Source of the DNA: Branchiostoma belcheri
Lineage: Eukaryota; Chordata; Leptocardii; Amphioxiformes; Branchiostomatidae
DNA: 64,000 nucleotides
Direction of reading: 5' to 3'
NCBI RefSeq assembly: GCF_001625305.1
Contig: NW_017802380.1
Span: forward strand, 2,098,248-2,162,247
In this document: positions 23,714 to 36,986 of the stretch, piece by piece
Numbering within the stretch: the stretch's first letter is position 1
Layout: the number at the start of each line of letters is the position of its first letter
Notes under the pieces: generated by a model
Told to the model about the DNA's origin: nothing
Seen by the model: only the letters and a program-made list of their open reading frames with translations
The model's database searches: none
Translations under genes and position numbers: made by a program

Positions 23714-26700
23714 ATGGCGAGTAGAGAGGATGGCGGGAAAATCCGGTACGACGAAATCCACTCCCTGTTGGACTTTTTCTCCAAGAACACCTTCAAGACC
23801 AAGGATACACAGGGGAATTCGCGGGTAAGTTGCAAGTTAAAAAAAGTTTTTTAAGTTCCTGTTTTATACTATTATAGAGCCTGCTGTTAGTGCCTTCAGA
23901 GATACATGTGCGTTTGTTTGTTTGTTTTCTTCGCATAACCAGTAAACCGGCTTTAGGTCTAACGCCAGTATCCTAACCTTCAACCAAGTTTCACTAATAT
24001 CCATTAGTCTAGGACTTGCATAGTACACATGTATTACTCAAGACATAGTTTTGTGTTTCATCAACATCTTGTACGAAACAGGAAGTAATCGCCTCAAAAT
24101 TATGAAAGGAAAGTTTCAGCTTAGTGATTGAGTGGGAGGCCATGTGGAAGCTGCTGTAAATCATCAGGAGGAAGTACTGAGGAAAGCTGATAGCTATACT
24201 TTCACTTTTTAATTTTATATGTGTCATTCACCAGCAGGCAAAGGAGACAATTATAGGAGGAATATTTAGTAATATTGAATGATAATGTCCGTACATACTG
24301 TACAGGGCTTCATGCAGATGTTTGATGAGTTTCAGATTGAAAGAATTTGGTATGGCATTGCAGTGTAATGTGTTCGCTACTACTAGTACTACATGTATTC
24401 TTAAACCACATTATCTCATTTGATTTTGCAGCTAAAAGTCATCCACAGGAAGTGTCTTGATCTGTTTGCAAAGGACTACAAGTATGCTGTAAGTGATTCT
24501 CTTCTTTATGCCTTTACAGTCTTGTAAGCATTATGCCAGTTGCTATCAAAAGTGGCGGAAAGACAGAACAAAGCTTGTCCTTTATAACTATGGATTCTAC
24601 CAACACAGATGAGCGTTAATTCAAAGTTATTGGCATGGTTAATGTTGTTCCTTGCTTGCCTTATTCCACAGACCATAGATAACAGTGGTGGGGAGCTGTG
24701 TGGACACTATCCAGCCAAGCTGGTCTTGCTGGAGTATGAAGTGGATGATGCCACCAGGAAGTAGGTCAACATTCATACAGTGTAGAATCCTCTCATGAGG
24801 TGGTGGTAAGATAACAGAAGACATTTAATGTTCAGGCTCAGTAAAATACAAGGTCCTGTAATAGCACCACTGTATCAATTGTGGGACACAAACCTACTGT
24901 GAATTGAAGTTTTAAGTTTCACTAGCTGCTAAAGGGATAGGATACAACTTCTGTTCCAATTCTTATAAACATCTGTATCCAGCAAATTTGTCTCTGTGTG
25001 AAATTGTATGTGAATGTGATATAAGCTAATGAGAGAATGTCCTGTCCATACCTTGTATGTTGGTGTGAAGTACGTTACATGTATCTCTAATACTATTTCC
25101 CAGTACCAAAGTGGGTTCCTTGTACGACCTTGGCACGATGCATGACCTGTTCACCAAGGCCAGGCTGGCGCGGTGCAGGTCCAGGTTTGTGGTACCAGTC
25201 ATGCTGTATGAAGGCAAGGTAAGAGCCTTTTTGTTAGCATATGATTTCCACTGTTTCATAATTAAAATGTTAAAAACTTTTCTCTAGTGATCTTGAAAGG
25301 GCCAAAGATTCTTGATCATGATACAATGATAAAGATTTCTACAGCATTGTACCTTTGCCCAAATCATTCAAACATCACATTTTGTACTTCAATACATTAA
25401 CATGAAACTTGCAACTTACTACTGTGATTTCCCTTGTCCTTTAACCCAAGGACCTTTATGTTTGTTGTAGCATATCTGCAGGTCAGCGACCCTTGCCAGC
25501 GGTGCAGAGGTGTACGGCAGGTCGGGTCTGGACTTTCTCTTCTCAGGTAGCTACTGTAACTTGTTGAGTATTTGCAGTAGTTTGGTGTCTTACTACTATA
25601 CTCTATGTTTGTTTTGTTGCAGCCTTCTCAAAAAAAATTAGAGTAGGTGGCTGATAAGAAAAAGTAGCAGGCGAGCCACGAAGTGGCTCGAAGCGAGCCG
25701 CGCAGCGGCTCGCAGGGGGAGGGTACGGGAGGGGGTGGCCCCCCTCCCGTTGGGGGTGTCCGGGGGCCTCCCCGGAGGAAATCGTAAAAATTAGACCCCT
25801 AAACATTGTTTTTGGTACATTCTGAGCAGCTTTTATGGCAATCTTGTGGCTCCAAAATTTACTGTTCGTGCACAAATAATTCCGGAAAAAGGCTGTATTA
25901 AAATTGTTTGCCACTCCGATCGTATTACGCGCGGTCCTTGCGCCCGGCCACAAAATGCAAAAATGAAGAAAGCATATTTAAATGTCAATTTGATCGAAAA
26001 CATAATCATTGGGATGTGAAAAAATGTCACAGTTTCGCTTTTTGGAAGTTTTGTTTCTGTTTTGACGGTTTAATTCCAGCGGGGAGCGATCCATAAATGC
26101 CCTATGGAAATTCACCCCGCGTCCCGGTACACTGACTTCCGGGTTCCTTGAACAAGAAAATTACGAGAAAATGGCCAAAAATCGGCGTAGATAAATATAC
26201 ATCTTCCCGAAAATTCTTTTAATTATGTATTTCTTTAATAGGATGTTGCTTAGTAGTCGTAGAAAAAACGTAGAAAGCAGCGTAAATGTGTCTCTTCTTC
26301 ACCGGCGAGAGCCTGCCGGCGAAGAAAAATCTTCCCGCGCTGCCGGCTGCTGGCCACATCGCTTATCCAATCAGAACGCAGGTCATGTGAGGTGAACCAA
26401 TCAGAGCGTCGATCGCACGCTGCTACTTACTTATTCATGACAAGATGGCGCCTGAAAGCTCCTGTTTTTGTACAGCGATGTGGAGTGTGCGTGTTTTTAT
26501 TCCGGGGTTTTGACGCTGATTTTTGGCTAGCCGTGATTAAGCTACAAATGCCACACTAGTGGAGACAACAGATGAGTGATCATTTTACGATCGACAAGAA
26601 CTTTTGATGAATGAAACAGCTGTGAAATCTCGCTGATGGCGATTTGTTTTTGAAAATTTGTCTCTGTGTATGAAAGATATGAACACGCTTCTTTTCATGT

Positions 26701-29700
26701 CTTGATATTTTTTGACGTGATTTGTACTAGTTATTTGTAGCAGGAATGTTACTAGTGCCGGGAGAAGTTGGGAAGGTAGCGGCTTGATAAATTTTCGAGT
26801 TTACGAAGCAACGAGTTTACGAAGCAAGTTCCGCCTAGCTCGAGCGATACAGCTCCGCGGATACAACTCGAGCCCCGAACAAGACCCTCCCCCCGTAAAG
26901 TTTCGGCCGCTCTGGCCGGCCGGCCGCGGGCCGCTCGTAGAAGCAAACGCTGACTCGTGCACTAGAAATCTGCACAGGAGGCTAAGAAAGAAGCAGTTTT
27001 CAGATCCAGAAAGCTAGCAGAAATTTGTCTGAAGTTCGTCAGAAGAAATGAGCCGGTGAAGTTTGTGAGAAAATGTAACGGAGCTTACTTGTTTTTCTGA
27101 AAATTTAGACGAAAGTAGCCGGCGCAAAAATTTGAAAATTTTGACCAAAGTAGCCGGCGCAAAAGTTTGAGTAGGCGGCGATTTTCGCCGGTAGCCGGCT
27201 TGTTTTGAGAAGGCTGTGTTGTGGTCACCTCTCATTGCAAACTCATCACACTGCAAACATCTTGCATTCCAGTATCAAACACAAATGTTAAGGACCACAA
27301 ACAACTTCCCCTCTGAACACCACATTAAGTCCTTGCAAATCTTAATAAATTTACAGTACTTAGAACTATGTCAACCTTTTCAGGAGGAGAGAGCATCCCC
27401 ACAGAAGACGGAATGGTGAGCTATGGAGTGTCTCGGGACCAGTCAGTTTACGTACCCAACGGGAACAGGTATGTGCCAACAGTCTTCACTTGTATACTCA
27501 GGAAATATTCAACAATGTATCTTCTTTACAAATTGCCTTTATTACTAGCTTTGCTTTGCAAAATCCAAGTGTATTCATTTCTACCAGTGTTTTATAATCA
27601 CATCTACTGATTAAAATTTGACTCCACACTTCAGGAACAGAGCTGTTATGCAGAGGTCATTTTTCTCTGGTTTGCCACTATTGTGGAATGCCTTCTTCCC
27701 ACCACCAATGTCTGCTGTAAGGTAAACATGGAAAAGATTACTCAAACCCGTATTAAGCACGGGGTACTGTGGATGGTGACAGTGGTGATAGCTCAGGGGA
27801 GTTTCTACCAGGCTCTTATTCACATTAGTGTCTTCATTTCATCTAAGCTAGAGCACTCCAAGCAGATGAGCACTGTCTGGTGTGGTAGTCAAGGTGGACT
27901 CGTGGGTAAGGCTATTCCATCTCAAAGTTCAAAGTGACACCTGTTTTTGTTTGTTTGTTTGTTTGTTTACTAGTGAATGGCAGTTGGTGGACAGTATCCG
28001 TATGCAGGACATCCGGCTACTGAAGGCCCTGAACATCGGAACCATCGTGGACCTGATGGTGGAGAACAAGAAGGTCAAGTTCGGCATGCAGTAAGGCTAC
28101 ATATTTACCTTCTTCCATGGGCATGGATTTGAATATATGCTGTGCATGGATTTGAATATGAGTACAATTGGTGGTATCAAAGGGCAAAATGGTTAGGCTA
28201 TTGGACAAGAGACCGAGAGGTGATGAGTTTGATTCTTGGCTAGACATTGTGTCTATGGGAAAAGCAGTTTCAAAGAAACTTTAACATCTTTTCCTGATGG
28301 TGGAGAACAAGAAGGTCAAGTTTAGCATGCAGTAAGGCCCCATATTTACCTTCCTCCAATCCATGTGCATGGGTTTGAATAAAAGTACTAATGATAGTAT
28401 CAAAGGGCCAAATGGTTAGGCTAGTGGACAAGAGACCGAGAGGTCATGAGTTAATTGCTTATTGGCTAAACATCGTGTCCTTGGGAAAGGCACTTAACGT
28501 GACTTTCCTCACTCCACCCAGGTGTAAAATGCATGCCAGTCTTTGGTAAGGCCTTGAAAGGAGAGGGATGGGCTGAGTCTTCCAATACTTATTGTTGGGA
28601 CTGATTAATTGGTTATTTTTCTCTTTCTCTTAAGGGTTACATCTTCAGAAAAAGTGGACAAGGAACACAGATATGCAGACTTCACCTTGATATCCGTGCC
28701 CTATCCAGGTATGTCTTTGTGTCATCTTGTCTCTTCATCTTGCTAATATAACAGAGAAGGCTGGTAGATTCAATGTTGTCCTTTTAACCTAAAATGTAAA
28801 ATTGCATCAGTCACTGGTCCTGTGTCTTACCAGGGATGAAGAAGATAAGTAAGTGAACATACCACAATATGGTATCAGCTGTTGACACTTTTGTTCTTTT
28901 GTTTTTCAGGCTGTGAGTTCTTCAAGGACTACAGAGACAATGACTACGTTGCAGAGGGGCTTGTGTTTGAGTGGAATCAGGTACACAATTTAGTAATACA
29001 TGTACATTCAAATGTCCAGCAAACTGCTTTGCAACTTTCTGTTTGTCAGGTTGAGATAAATATCTATAACCTAAATGTGACTTCAAAGTTCCTCTATGAT
29101 CCACTACTCACCATGTCACGTGTGTCATCTGCTTAAGGTTATGTCACGGAAGTGGTAGATTGTTCATTCCTTGACAAAGACTGGAGTTGTACATGCAAGT
29201 CTAATTTCTTGTATTTGTAATTACAGTTTAAACTTGCTTCTAACTTTACCTGTTTGAACCCCAGGGTTATGTAGATGCAGACCTGCAGGTTCCCCAGTCC
29301 CTTATAGAGAAGTCACGGTGCCTGGGAATCGACTGGGACAGATACAGGGTACGTTTACAGATGATTTATTACTGTACTTCCGAGTATGAAAGAAATGTTT
29401 TGGATGGCTGAGCTGTGGGTTTGTGCTCTGTTTGTCTGGACAGAGCAGGTTGACAGCATGTGGGAGGGAAGGGGGAGATTGACAGGCAGAATGACAGGAG
29501 GTCACGGCCTCAGAATCTGGCCAGGAGCCAGCAGAAACTAGAAGTCAGACATGGGGGAATTCTGGAAGCCAAGGATTGCATACTTCCCTGAAATATGTAA
29601 TCTCCAATTTCTTCTTGTACAATATACTATCATGTAAGCCAATTCTTATTAATTCAGTACATAAGTATCACATAAGCACTCACCAAATGTTTCTCTACAT

Positions 29701-32700
29701 TGCACATGTCGTGATGACATTTTGTCTTCATTCCAGTCTTGGGACCTGATCAAACTGACCCAGAACTACCTTAGGTTAATGCTCTACTGTCTGCATCATG
29801 GTGAGTGGAAGTCATCTTACCTCACAATCGTAATAGTCCAACCCTAACTGTCCATCAGAAATAGCAGATCAGCCAATGATAGCACAGTAATTAGTGGTTC
29901 AACCAATGAGGGAGTGGCTGCATGTTTGTCAAATTTTTATGTTTTTATTTTGCATTTCAACGGAGGTAGGCAGGGCTATGGGATTGGTCTATTGCTCAAA
30001 TATCCTGGTTTGTTTTTAATCTTCTTCTGTCAACTGTGTGCTAATTTGCATGGTTTGGATAATCTTGTTCTCTAAAGTTGTTAAGGGTTTTTAGACTTCC
30101 GTCTATCACAAAGCAATGACTCATGGTTGGTTCATCGACTTAGACTTGAAGTTCAACAAAGAACATCCAAGAAGTAGCTGCATTTATGTGCAATTTTGCT
30201 ACAGTCTAGAATATTCAAATTAAAAGTTTGTCTGTTTGCTTTATTGTCCCTACAGGTGACAGTGGCCTGTTGGTACATTGTATCTCAGGCTGGGACAGAA
30301 CACCACTCCACATATCGCTACTCAGGATGTCCCTTTGGGCTGTAAGATATCTCTCATTTCTTTATATAGAACATTCAGAACAGGCGCAGTAACCTAGTAG
30401 GAAGTTGGCAGAACATTCTGCCTCTGCGTAAAACCAGCATGCAATGTATTGTATGTAGCACTTCAGCAGAACTTTGTGAAAAATTCCCACAGGTGCAGTA
30501 CATTCTGCTATATACTGAAAGGTATGGGTTGGATTTTGTCTAACTTTTAACTGTATAATTGTGAGATCTGTGTATATATGTAACTTTACCTGTTGTCCCG
30601 TATGTATAATTGTTGACTTACGTATATTAGCCCAGCTGCCTGTAAGTTAGTGTAATGTTCTGTTGCATTTGAAATAAATGAATGACTGACATGTTTTGCT
30701 CCAGGATGGCAAGATGCACAAGTCGCTGAGTGCCCTGGAGATGCTGTACCTGACCATAGCGTACGACTGGCAGCTGTTTGGGCACAATCTGCAGGACAGG
30801 TTGGGCAAGGGGGAAGAGGTAACAGGACTAACAATTTCATTTCATTTTTATTTATGTATACAGGTTAGCATATGGCCATTTTGGTCCTTTTGAAGGCTCC
30901 CTGTGACATACATAACATATAATAAAAGGTAACAATAAGTACAATCAAAGGGTAGTTTAAATATGATAAAAGAAACGGAACAGACTAATAAAGTACAGAA
31001 AACATACTAAATAAATATGACAAATGATATAAATGATAATGGTACTGAATTTGCATAACAAGTTACCTTGATAGGAACATGGGACTGGAAGGGGGTTCAA
31101 AAAGAATAGTAGTTTCATTATTTAGTACTTTCATTACTTGTACACTGCACTGTGTACATCTGTTTGTACTTAAGGGCATGGTCACTTTTGATGTGCAATT
31201 GCAAATGTCTTGGAATAGTCTTGAAAAGTTCAGCAGTAAAAGGTAGTCTTAGATCCTTTTGGTGCTTGCTTCAGTGAACAGTGTGGTATATGTATATAAG
31301 CTGTGGTTGTTATGTAGGTATACCTGGAGTTAAAATGCTTTTGTTTCTCTCACAGATCTTTTTCTTCTGTTTCAACTTTTTGAAACACATAACTGGGGAT
31401 GAATTCTCCATAGACAGGGTGAAAGGGTGAGTATAACTTACCGTGACTTTGACTGAGTGTAACCTGTGTGATGGTTAGTAACACTGCAGATAATTACAGC
31501 TCTACACTGATTGGAGAACCATTTCATTCAGGGAACAAAAACATGTAGTTTTAAATACAGTATACTTTTAGATGCAGTTGTGTATAGCTTAGATGCTGTA
31601 CTGTGGAGAAAGCTACAACCTTGCTCTACCTAGTTATAATTACTTCTGATACAAAAAAGCAATCCGTCTTAACCTTGTGTTCTGTCCATACAGAGAACCA
31701 AACAGACCGACAAGGTCGGACTCAGAGCCCCAGTTTGATGACACAGTCCTGATAGGTGAGCTGAACTTTTTTTTTCCAAATGTAAAGTCAGGGAATAAAT
31801 GTTGTCTGTTGTACAGGGTGACACACACCTGTTGACTCATGTATAGTGTGACAGATGTCTATTGTTTATTGTACAGGGATTGAGGATGGTTCCATGACTG
31901 TTGTACAGGGTAACACACATCTGTTGTTTATTGTACAGGGATAGAGGACGGCTCCAGCCCTGCCAGGAGACATTGCAACAGTTCTGGATCCATATCTCTT
32001 GTACAGGGACTAACACATCTGTTGTACAGGGTAACATGTCTGCCGTACAGGGTAACACATGTCTGTTGTCTGTTGTACAGGGATAGAGGATGGCTCCAGC
32101 CCTGCCAGGAGACATCGGGACAGTTCTGGCTATATGACCGTTGTACAGGGTAACATGTCTGCCGTACAGGGTAACACATGTCTGTTGTCTGTTGTACAGG
32201 GATAGAGGATGGCTCCAGCCCTGCCAGGAGACATCGGGACAGTTCTGGCTCCATGAGTGTTGTACAGGGTGACATATTCTGTTGTATAGGGTAAAACATA
32301 TCTGTTGTCTGTTGTACGGGATGACACACGTCTGTTGTCTGTTGTACAGGGATAGAGGATGGCTCCAGCCCTGCCAGGAGAAATCAGAGCTGGAAATAGG
32401 GACAGTTCTGGGTCCATGTCTGTTATACAGGGTAACAAACGTCTGTTGTCTGTTGTACAGGGATAGAGGACGGCTCCAGCCCTGCAAGGAGACATCGGGA
32501 CAGTTCTGGGTCCATGACTGTTGTACAGGGTAACACATCTGTTGTACAGGGTGACACGTCTGTTGTCTGTTGTACAGGGATAGAGGATGGCTCCATGACT
32601 GTTGTACAGGGTAACACGTCTGTTGTACAGGGTAACACATATCTGTTGTCTGTTGTACAGGTATTGAGGATGGCTCCAGCCCTGCCAGGAGACACAGGGA

Positions 32701-35700
32701 CAGTTCTGGGTCCATGAGCTCCATCAGTAGCATGAGCAGCTGTGTGCTGGATGGTACCACTGTTCCCTTCACTGTGGGGGACGACAGCCCTTTTTCAGGG
32801 GAGAGACATACCAATGGGTAGGTGGTCGTAAAGTGTGTATCTGGTTTAACATCTGTTGTTTCCCATCTTCTGAGGGTTAGACACGCTTTCACACTGATGC
32901 TGAGGCTTGATGGCAGCCTGCCATTTGCCTCTGTCCTGTGGGTTGCCGCTTTGTAAGTTAAGGTGGTGGAAATCCTCCGTTATGTTGTCAATCCATCTTT
33001 TCCTTGGTCAACCTCATGGATTTGGGCCTTCCACATCCAGTGTGATGATCTTCCTAGGGGAAATAAGTTTTGCTTGCTTTGTGAGCTACTGTGGTCTCAT
33101 AGTTTCATCTATGTATATTCATCCTCTAACTTGTGGACAAGATTTTGTGTATCTTGTAACCATTCTCTAAACTTGTGTGTTCTAAGCTTAGTTTAATGAC
33201 ATCTCTTTCTATATCTTTACATGCCAATTTTTAGATTGGTCATTAGAAGATGACAGATTGGGCCAAATGTTTGTCCGCCATGAGCTGAAAATTTCCATGA
33301 AATGATGGAAAGACTTGTGGAAGTTTTTGTGTAACTTGTAACCATAGTCTAAACTTGTGTGTTCTACAGTAATGTTCCCATCATGATGGCCCAACGTGCA
33401 GTACTGGGCTCTGCTGCTTCCTCAGCCTGTAGCAGCCCCATGGCTGTTCCATCCAAAAAACCCACCCCCGTGGAGGCAGCAAGCAAATCAGGCTCATCTG
33501 TTGGCAGGTAAGAAATTCGACCCTGGGGGTGATAGTTTTTTCTACCGAAACTTACAGTGAGGGACAGTTAGATTTAATTTGATAAATAAATAAATAAATA
33601 AATTTGGATTGCCATAGTAAATACAAGTACTCTGATGTCCCGATTAAACGTACCGGTACGTTTATTTTTTTCGGCCCGAACGTCCACCCGGTACACTCTT
33701 ATTAGGGACGGTACGTTTATTAATTTTGGGGAAAAAAATTGTCCATAAGTACCGCACCATCAGCAAGTGGCCGGCGGCCGCAAAATTCGGCAACACGTCA
33801 CAGATAAATATTTGGTCCATGATAGCGGCATTTCCCATGAATATAATGTACATTATTTATTTTTCACCTGCTGTCCATTTTTAAGTCCCAAAACGTCTGA
33901 AAAAGCAAAAATTTGCCCACAAAACCGAAGGGGAAGGCGAGTAGCTAATCGACGTATTTAGCACATGGCGGCCGCAAGTCCTTGTCAAAATCGGCAACGC
34001 GGCAGAAAAATGCCTGGTCCATTTTAGCGATATTTACCATGAAAAAAACGTATGTGGTTTATTTTCCCTCTGGCAATGTCTGGTGTTAGTTTTTAGGTCC
34101 CGAAACCCCTAAAAAAGTAGAAATTTGCCCACAAGACGGACGGCCGACGTGGGGAGGGCGCCTAGCGCCTGAGCAGCATGACCCGTAAAAAGTCAAAGGT
34201 CATAGGGCACCCATATTGCGCAATCACCGTAAAAGCGCCGATTTAGCTAATTTTAGGGCGTTTAAAATTGATACAATCACATTATCGATTTTTAAAAAAA
34301 CAATGAGATGGAAACCAATCAAAATTTTATGCTGAATATATTTTTTTCTTCAAAAGTTTTTTCTTCAGAAGTTTTTCTTCTTCAGAATCCAGACTTTGAC
34401 CAGACTAGACAATGTACCATACCAAATAATTATTATGTTGAAATGGATTTTGTTGTACACATACTCATTAAACCCCTATATTTGTACTTAATTGGGCTTG
34501 ATTTTCTATCTCTTAAGTTAGTCAGATTTTCAACTCAAGTTGCAGGAGAAGGCTTAACAAAGTGCATTTCAGAAGTGTAAAATGCAATAGCTTCTCCTAC
34601 GGATTTTGTATTTCCCCAAAACAAGTACAATATATATATACTCATTAATTAAAGTGATATATACTCACTAATTAAATGTAACAGTGAAAGATTTGCCCAT
34701 ATATTGGTATTGAAATAAAGAGCACATTTTAGTATCATGGACACACAGTTCACCTGTCAATTTGGTCATTTTCCGGGGGGTACGTTTATTCCGGAGGGTA
34801 TGTTTATTCCGGGGGGTATGTTTATTAGGGACATGAGAGTAGGTGCAGGTAGACATCAGAAATACCTGCACAGATCCAGTTTTACCTGCACTAAGGTGCA
34901 TATACCCAGTACATGGACCAGTACAGTTAGGTGCAGGTAGACATCAGAAATACCTGCACAGCTCCAATNNNNNNNNNNNNNNNNNNNNTCATTAAACCCC
35001 TATATTTGTACTTAATTGGGCTTGATTTTCTATCTCTTAAGTTAGTCAGATTTTCAACTCAAGTTGCAGGAGAAGGCTTAACAAAGTGCATTTCAGAAGT
35101 GTAAAATGCAATAGCTTCTCCTACGGATTTTGTATTTCCCCAAAACAAGTACAATATATATATACTCATTAATTAAAGTGATATATACTCACTAATTAAA
35201 TGTAACAGCGAAAGATTTGCCCATATATTGGTATTGAAATAAAGAGCACATTTTAGTATCATGGACACACAGTTCACCTGTCAATTTGGTCATTTTCCGG
35301 GGGGTACGTTTATTCCGGAGGGTATGTTTATTAGACTTTGAAGATTTGTCCGGGGGGTATGTTTATTCCGGGGGGTATGTTTATTAGGGACATGAGAGTA
35401 GGCACAGACAGCAATGTCTAGTATAATTTCAACTTCAGCATCCAGTCAGATGCTGATTCTGATCTAGTCAGTCTTCTACATTAGCTTGTTGTATTCTACT
35501 TCAATGTCAATGTCCTTACTGCTTTTGAACAGATTATAAACATGATAGTTGCAGACCGTTTTCTTACACAAAGTAGTTGTCCTAAATTACATTAATTTTT
35601 TTAGGTGTCAGAATATTGCACAGTCATACTGTCTTTTATACTAAGCCAATTAAGTCATACATTGTTGTATTGTAAAATTCGTTGCACCTCAGACTAAGTC

Positions 35701-36963
35701 TTCTACTGCAAGGCTGATTTTATCTTCCATAAACCGATGATGATGTTTCCAGCTGGCAGATTGTAACAGAGTCAGGCAGTATCCGTGGTTTCACCACGTC
35801 ACGTGACTCCCCTGTCCTGGTGGGGTCAGAGAGCTCAGGCAGCAGCGGACCGGGCAGGTCAGGGTCTTAGAATATGTTTTTATAACTTTCTCCCTACTGT
35901 CTAACCCATAATCACAGAGAATTGACAGCCAAAAGGCTACTTCAGTATGCTAAAGGTTAGTGATGCATACCTAAACCCAATTTCAGGTTCAGGTCCGGAT
36001 TCAAGTCCAGAGGTTTAGGTTCAGTTCCGGACTTGTAAGTCCGGACCTAATAAAACCCATGGCATATACAAAATTGAATGTTGGCAAACTTGCAATGTTG
36101 TCTGGGTGAAACTTTGGCCACATAACATGGAGGCCGGTACTTGACGATGCCCGATGGCAATGTTTTCTTCGTCTTGCAGCAAAGATTTTAAAATCTACGG
36201 AAGGTTTTAAGTGGTTTGGAAAGAAAAGGGGTTTGTGATGTGGTCTTTTATGGTAATAAGTCCGGACTCGGTTCTTGACTTTTAGGTTTGTTTGGACTTG
36301 AACCTAAACATTCTTACAAGTCTGGATCCAAGTCCAGTGAACCGGTATGCATCACTACTAAAGGTTAATCCTTGTCGTTACAGATACATTTGTAGTTGCT
36401 GCATTTAGACTAGGCTTTTGATAAACTCCTGTCAACTGAACACTGTCTTGATATTGCTTTCATTGTTGTGGAAATTTCCCTGCTTTCTAGTACTGTGAAT
36501 AGTACAAATTTTTTACATAAAGGCTGCCACAGAAGAAAGCAGATTGCAGTACTGATAGTGTTAAAGAAGTCATAATTTGCCATGTCCAAGAATTGACTGT
36601 TACCTTGTTTTGTCTAAAGAAAATAGTTAAGACACCTCTTGTCTCCTTTTTTGATTTTGTTATGCCCCAATTAAAAACGGGATACGCATGTCTATATGTA
36701 GTCTATGTAGCAAGTACTGTTGTGTAGTGCATGCAGCGAGTGCCTGATTTTGCATTCTGCTGTTGACCTGTAGTTCCCCTCCTGAGCACAAGGAGGCATC
36801 CATGAGAAAGATGCGTCTGGAAGAGGTGCGGTGCATCTTCCTGGCCCACTACAGCGCGGTGGTCGGGATGAGGAACGGGCCAGAGTACGGCGGGGGCTTG
36901 TCAGGATTCATGGGGCAACTAGCTAGCAAAGTAGGGTTCAGGCCAAGGTCCAATATTGTATAG
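23714..36963 (+). CDS. MTMR14: MTMR14 (Jumpy) phosphoinositide 3-phosphatase, complete
   Basis: Myotubularin-related phosphatase that removes the 3-phosphate of PI3P and PI(3,5)P2, acting on autophagy and muscle calcium handling in vertebrates. Nineteen exons with consistent phases: 23714-23824, 24432-24488, 24672-24760, 25104-25218, 25471-25546, 27384-27468, 27974-28090, 28635-28708, 28910-28980, 29265-29348, 29737-29800, 30256-30341, 30705-30818, 31356-31426, 31694-31755, 32661-32817, 33370-33507, 35753-35857, 36774-36963. Product 621 aa (human 650). The CX5R active site is C323-R329 in HCISGWDRTP. Conserved blocks include GKHICRSATLA, GRSG, DLMVENKKVKFGM, VTSSEKVDK, PYPGCEFFK, ADG/DGK, GEEIFFFCFNFLKHIT. 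Residues 410-560 are Ser-rich and variable, then SWQIVTESGSI and a conserved C-terminal helix end the protein. Intron 5 carries a 1.6 kb element, intron 15 a tandem array of exon-16 edges, intron 17 a transposon and the scaffold gap. Confidence 0.95.
25620..27216. mobile_element. Non-autonomous DNA transposon in MTMR14 intron 5
   Basis: Termini CAGCCTTCTCAAAA (25620-25633) and its exact complement (27203-27216) are flanked by TGTTG on both sides (25615-25619, 27217-27221), a 5-bp target duplication. Subterminal GTAGCCGGCG-type repeats occur near the right end. No transposase is visible. The 1597-bp interior holds a CG-rich stretch and a promoter-like module at about 26360-26460. Superfamily not assigned. 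Confidence 0.8.
28180..28620. repeat. Two SINE-like copies in MTMR14 intron 7
   Basis: AATGGTTAGGCTATTGGACA with GAGACCGAGAGGTGATGAG at about 28188 and again at about 28412; the second continues into CACTCCACCCAGGTGTAAAA. B-box-like tRNA similarity is weak. Confidence 0.55.
28293..28400 (+). repeat. Copy of the 3' end and donor of MTMR14 exon 7 inside intron 7
   Basis: CTGATGGTGGAGAACAAGAA through GCATGCAGTAAGGC repeats the real exon end (28054-28098) and continues into copied intron sequence. The copy has a TTTAGC change in place of TTCGGC. Followed by a SINE-like stretch. Confidence 0.85.
31870..32660 (+). repeat. Tandem copies of the MTMR14 exon-16 acceptor and 5' end in intron 15
   Basis: Units begin TTGTACAG then GGATAGAGGATGGCTCC at about 31877, 31939, 32081, 32200, 32350, 32461 and 32578, before the genuine exon at 32661 (GTATTGAGGATGGCTCC). 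Spacers are made of TGTTGTACAGGGTAACAC units. Spacing ranges 62-150 bp. Confidence 0.92.
33630..34839. mobile_element. Transposon in MTMR14 intron 17 with GTACGTTTATT subterminal repeats
   Basis: Imperfect termini: CTCTGATGTCCC at 33630 and the complement of CTCTCATGTCCC ending at 34839, each flanked by TA (33628-33629, 34840-34841). Repeated GGGGGTATGTTTATT units lie inside the right end. No transposase frame is recognisable. The right part recurs after the scaffold gap. Confidence 0.75.
34969..34988. other. Assembly gap (20 N)
   Basis: Run of 20 N within MTMR14 intron 17; no exon appears to be lost because the phases of exons 17 and 18 match. Confidence 0.99.
34989..35398. repeat. Second copy of the transposon right end, directly after the gap
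   Basis: Nearly identical to 34465-34839 apart from an extra GTATGTTTATT unit and a few substitutions, and ending in the same CATGAGAG then TA. Either a real local duplication or an unmerged haplotype at the gap. Confidence 0.85.
35958..36357. mobile_element. hAT-type MITE, 400 bp
   Basis: Termini TAGTGATGCATACC at 35958-35971 and the exact complement at 36344-36357; both sides carry CTAAAGGT (35950-35957, 36358-36365), a perfect 8-bp target duplication typical of hAT. Interior is rich in GTCCGGAC/AAGTCC motifs. A related older copy lies at about 7705-7927. Confidence 0.9.
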
Positions 36964-36986
36964 GTTTTACCCACCCCTGGACCAGC

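Noticed and set aside
31837..32892. Long minus-strand open frame (351 codons) opposite MTMR14 intron 15 and exon 16
   Set aside because: It is made by the repeated TGTACAGGG and GGCTCCAGCCCTGCC units read backwards, has no family resemblance, and overlaps a supported exon on the other strand.
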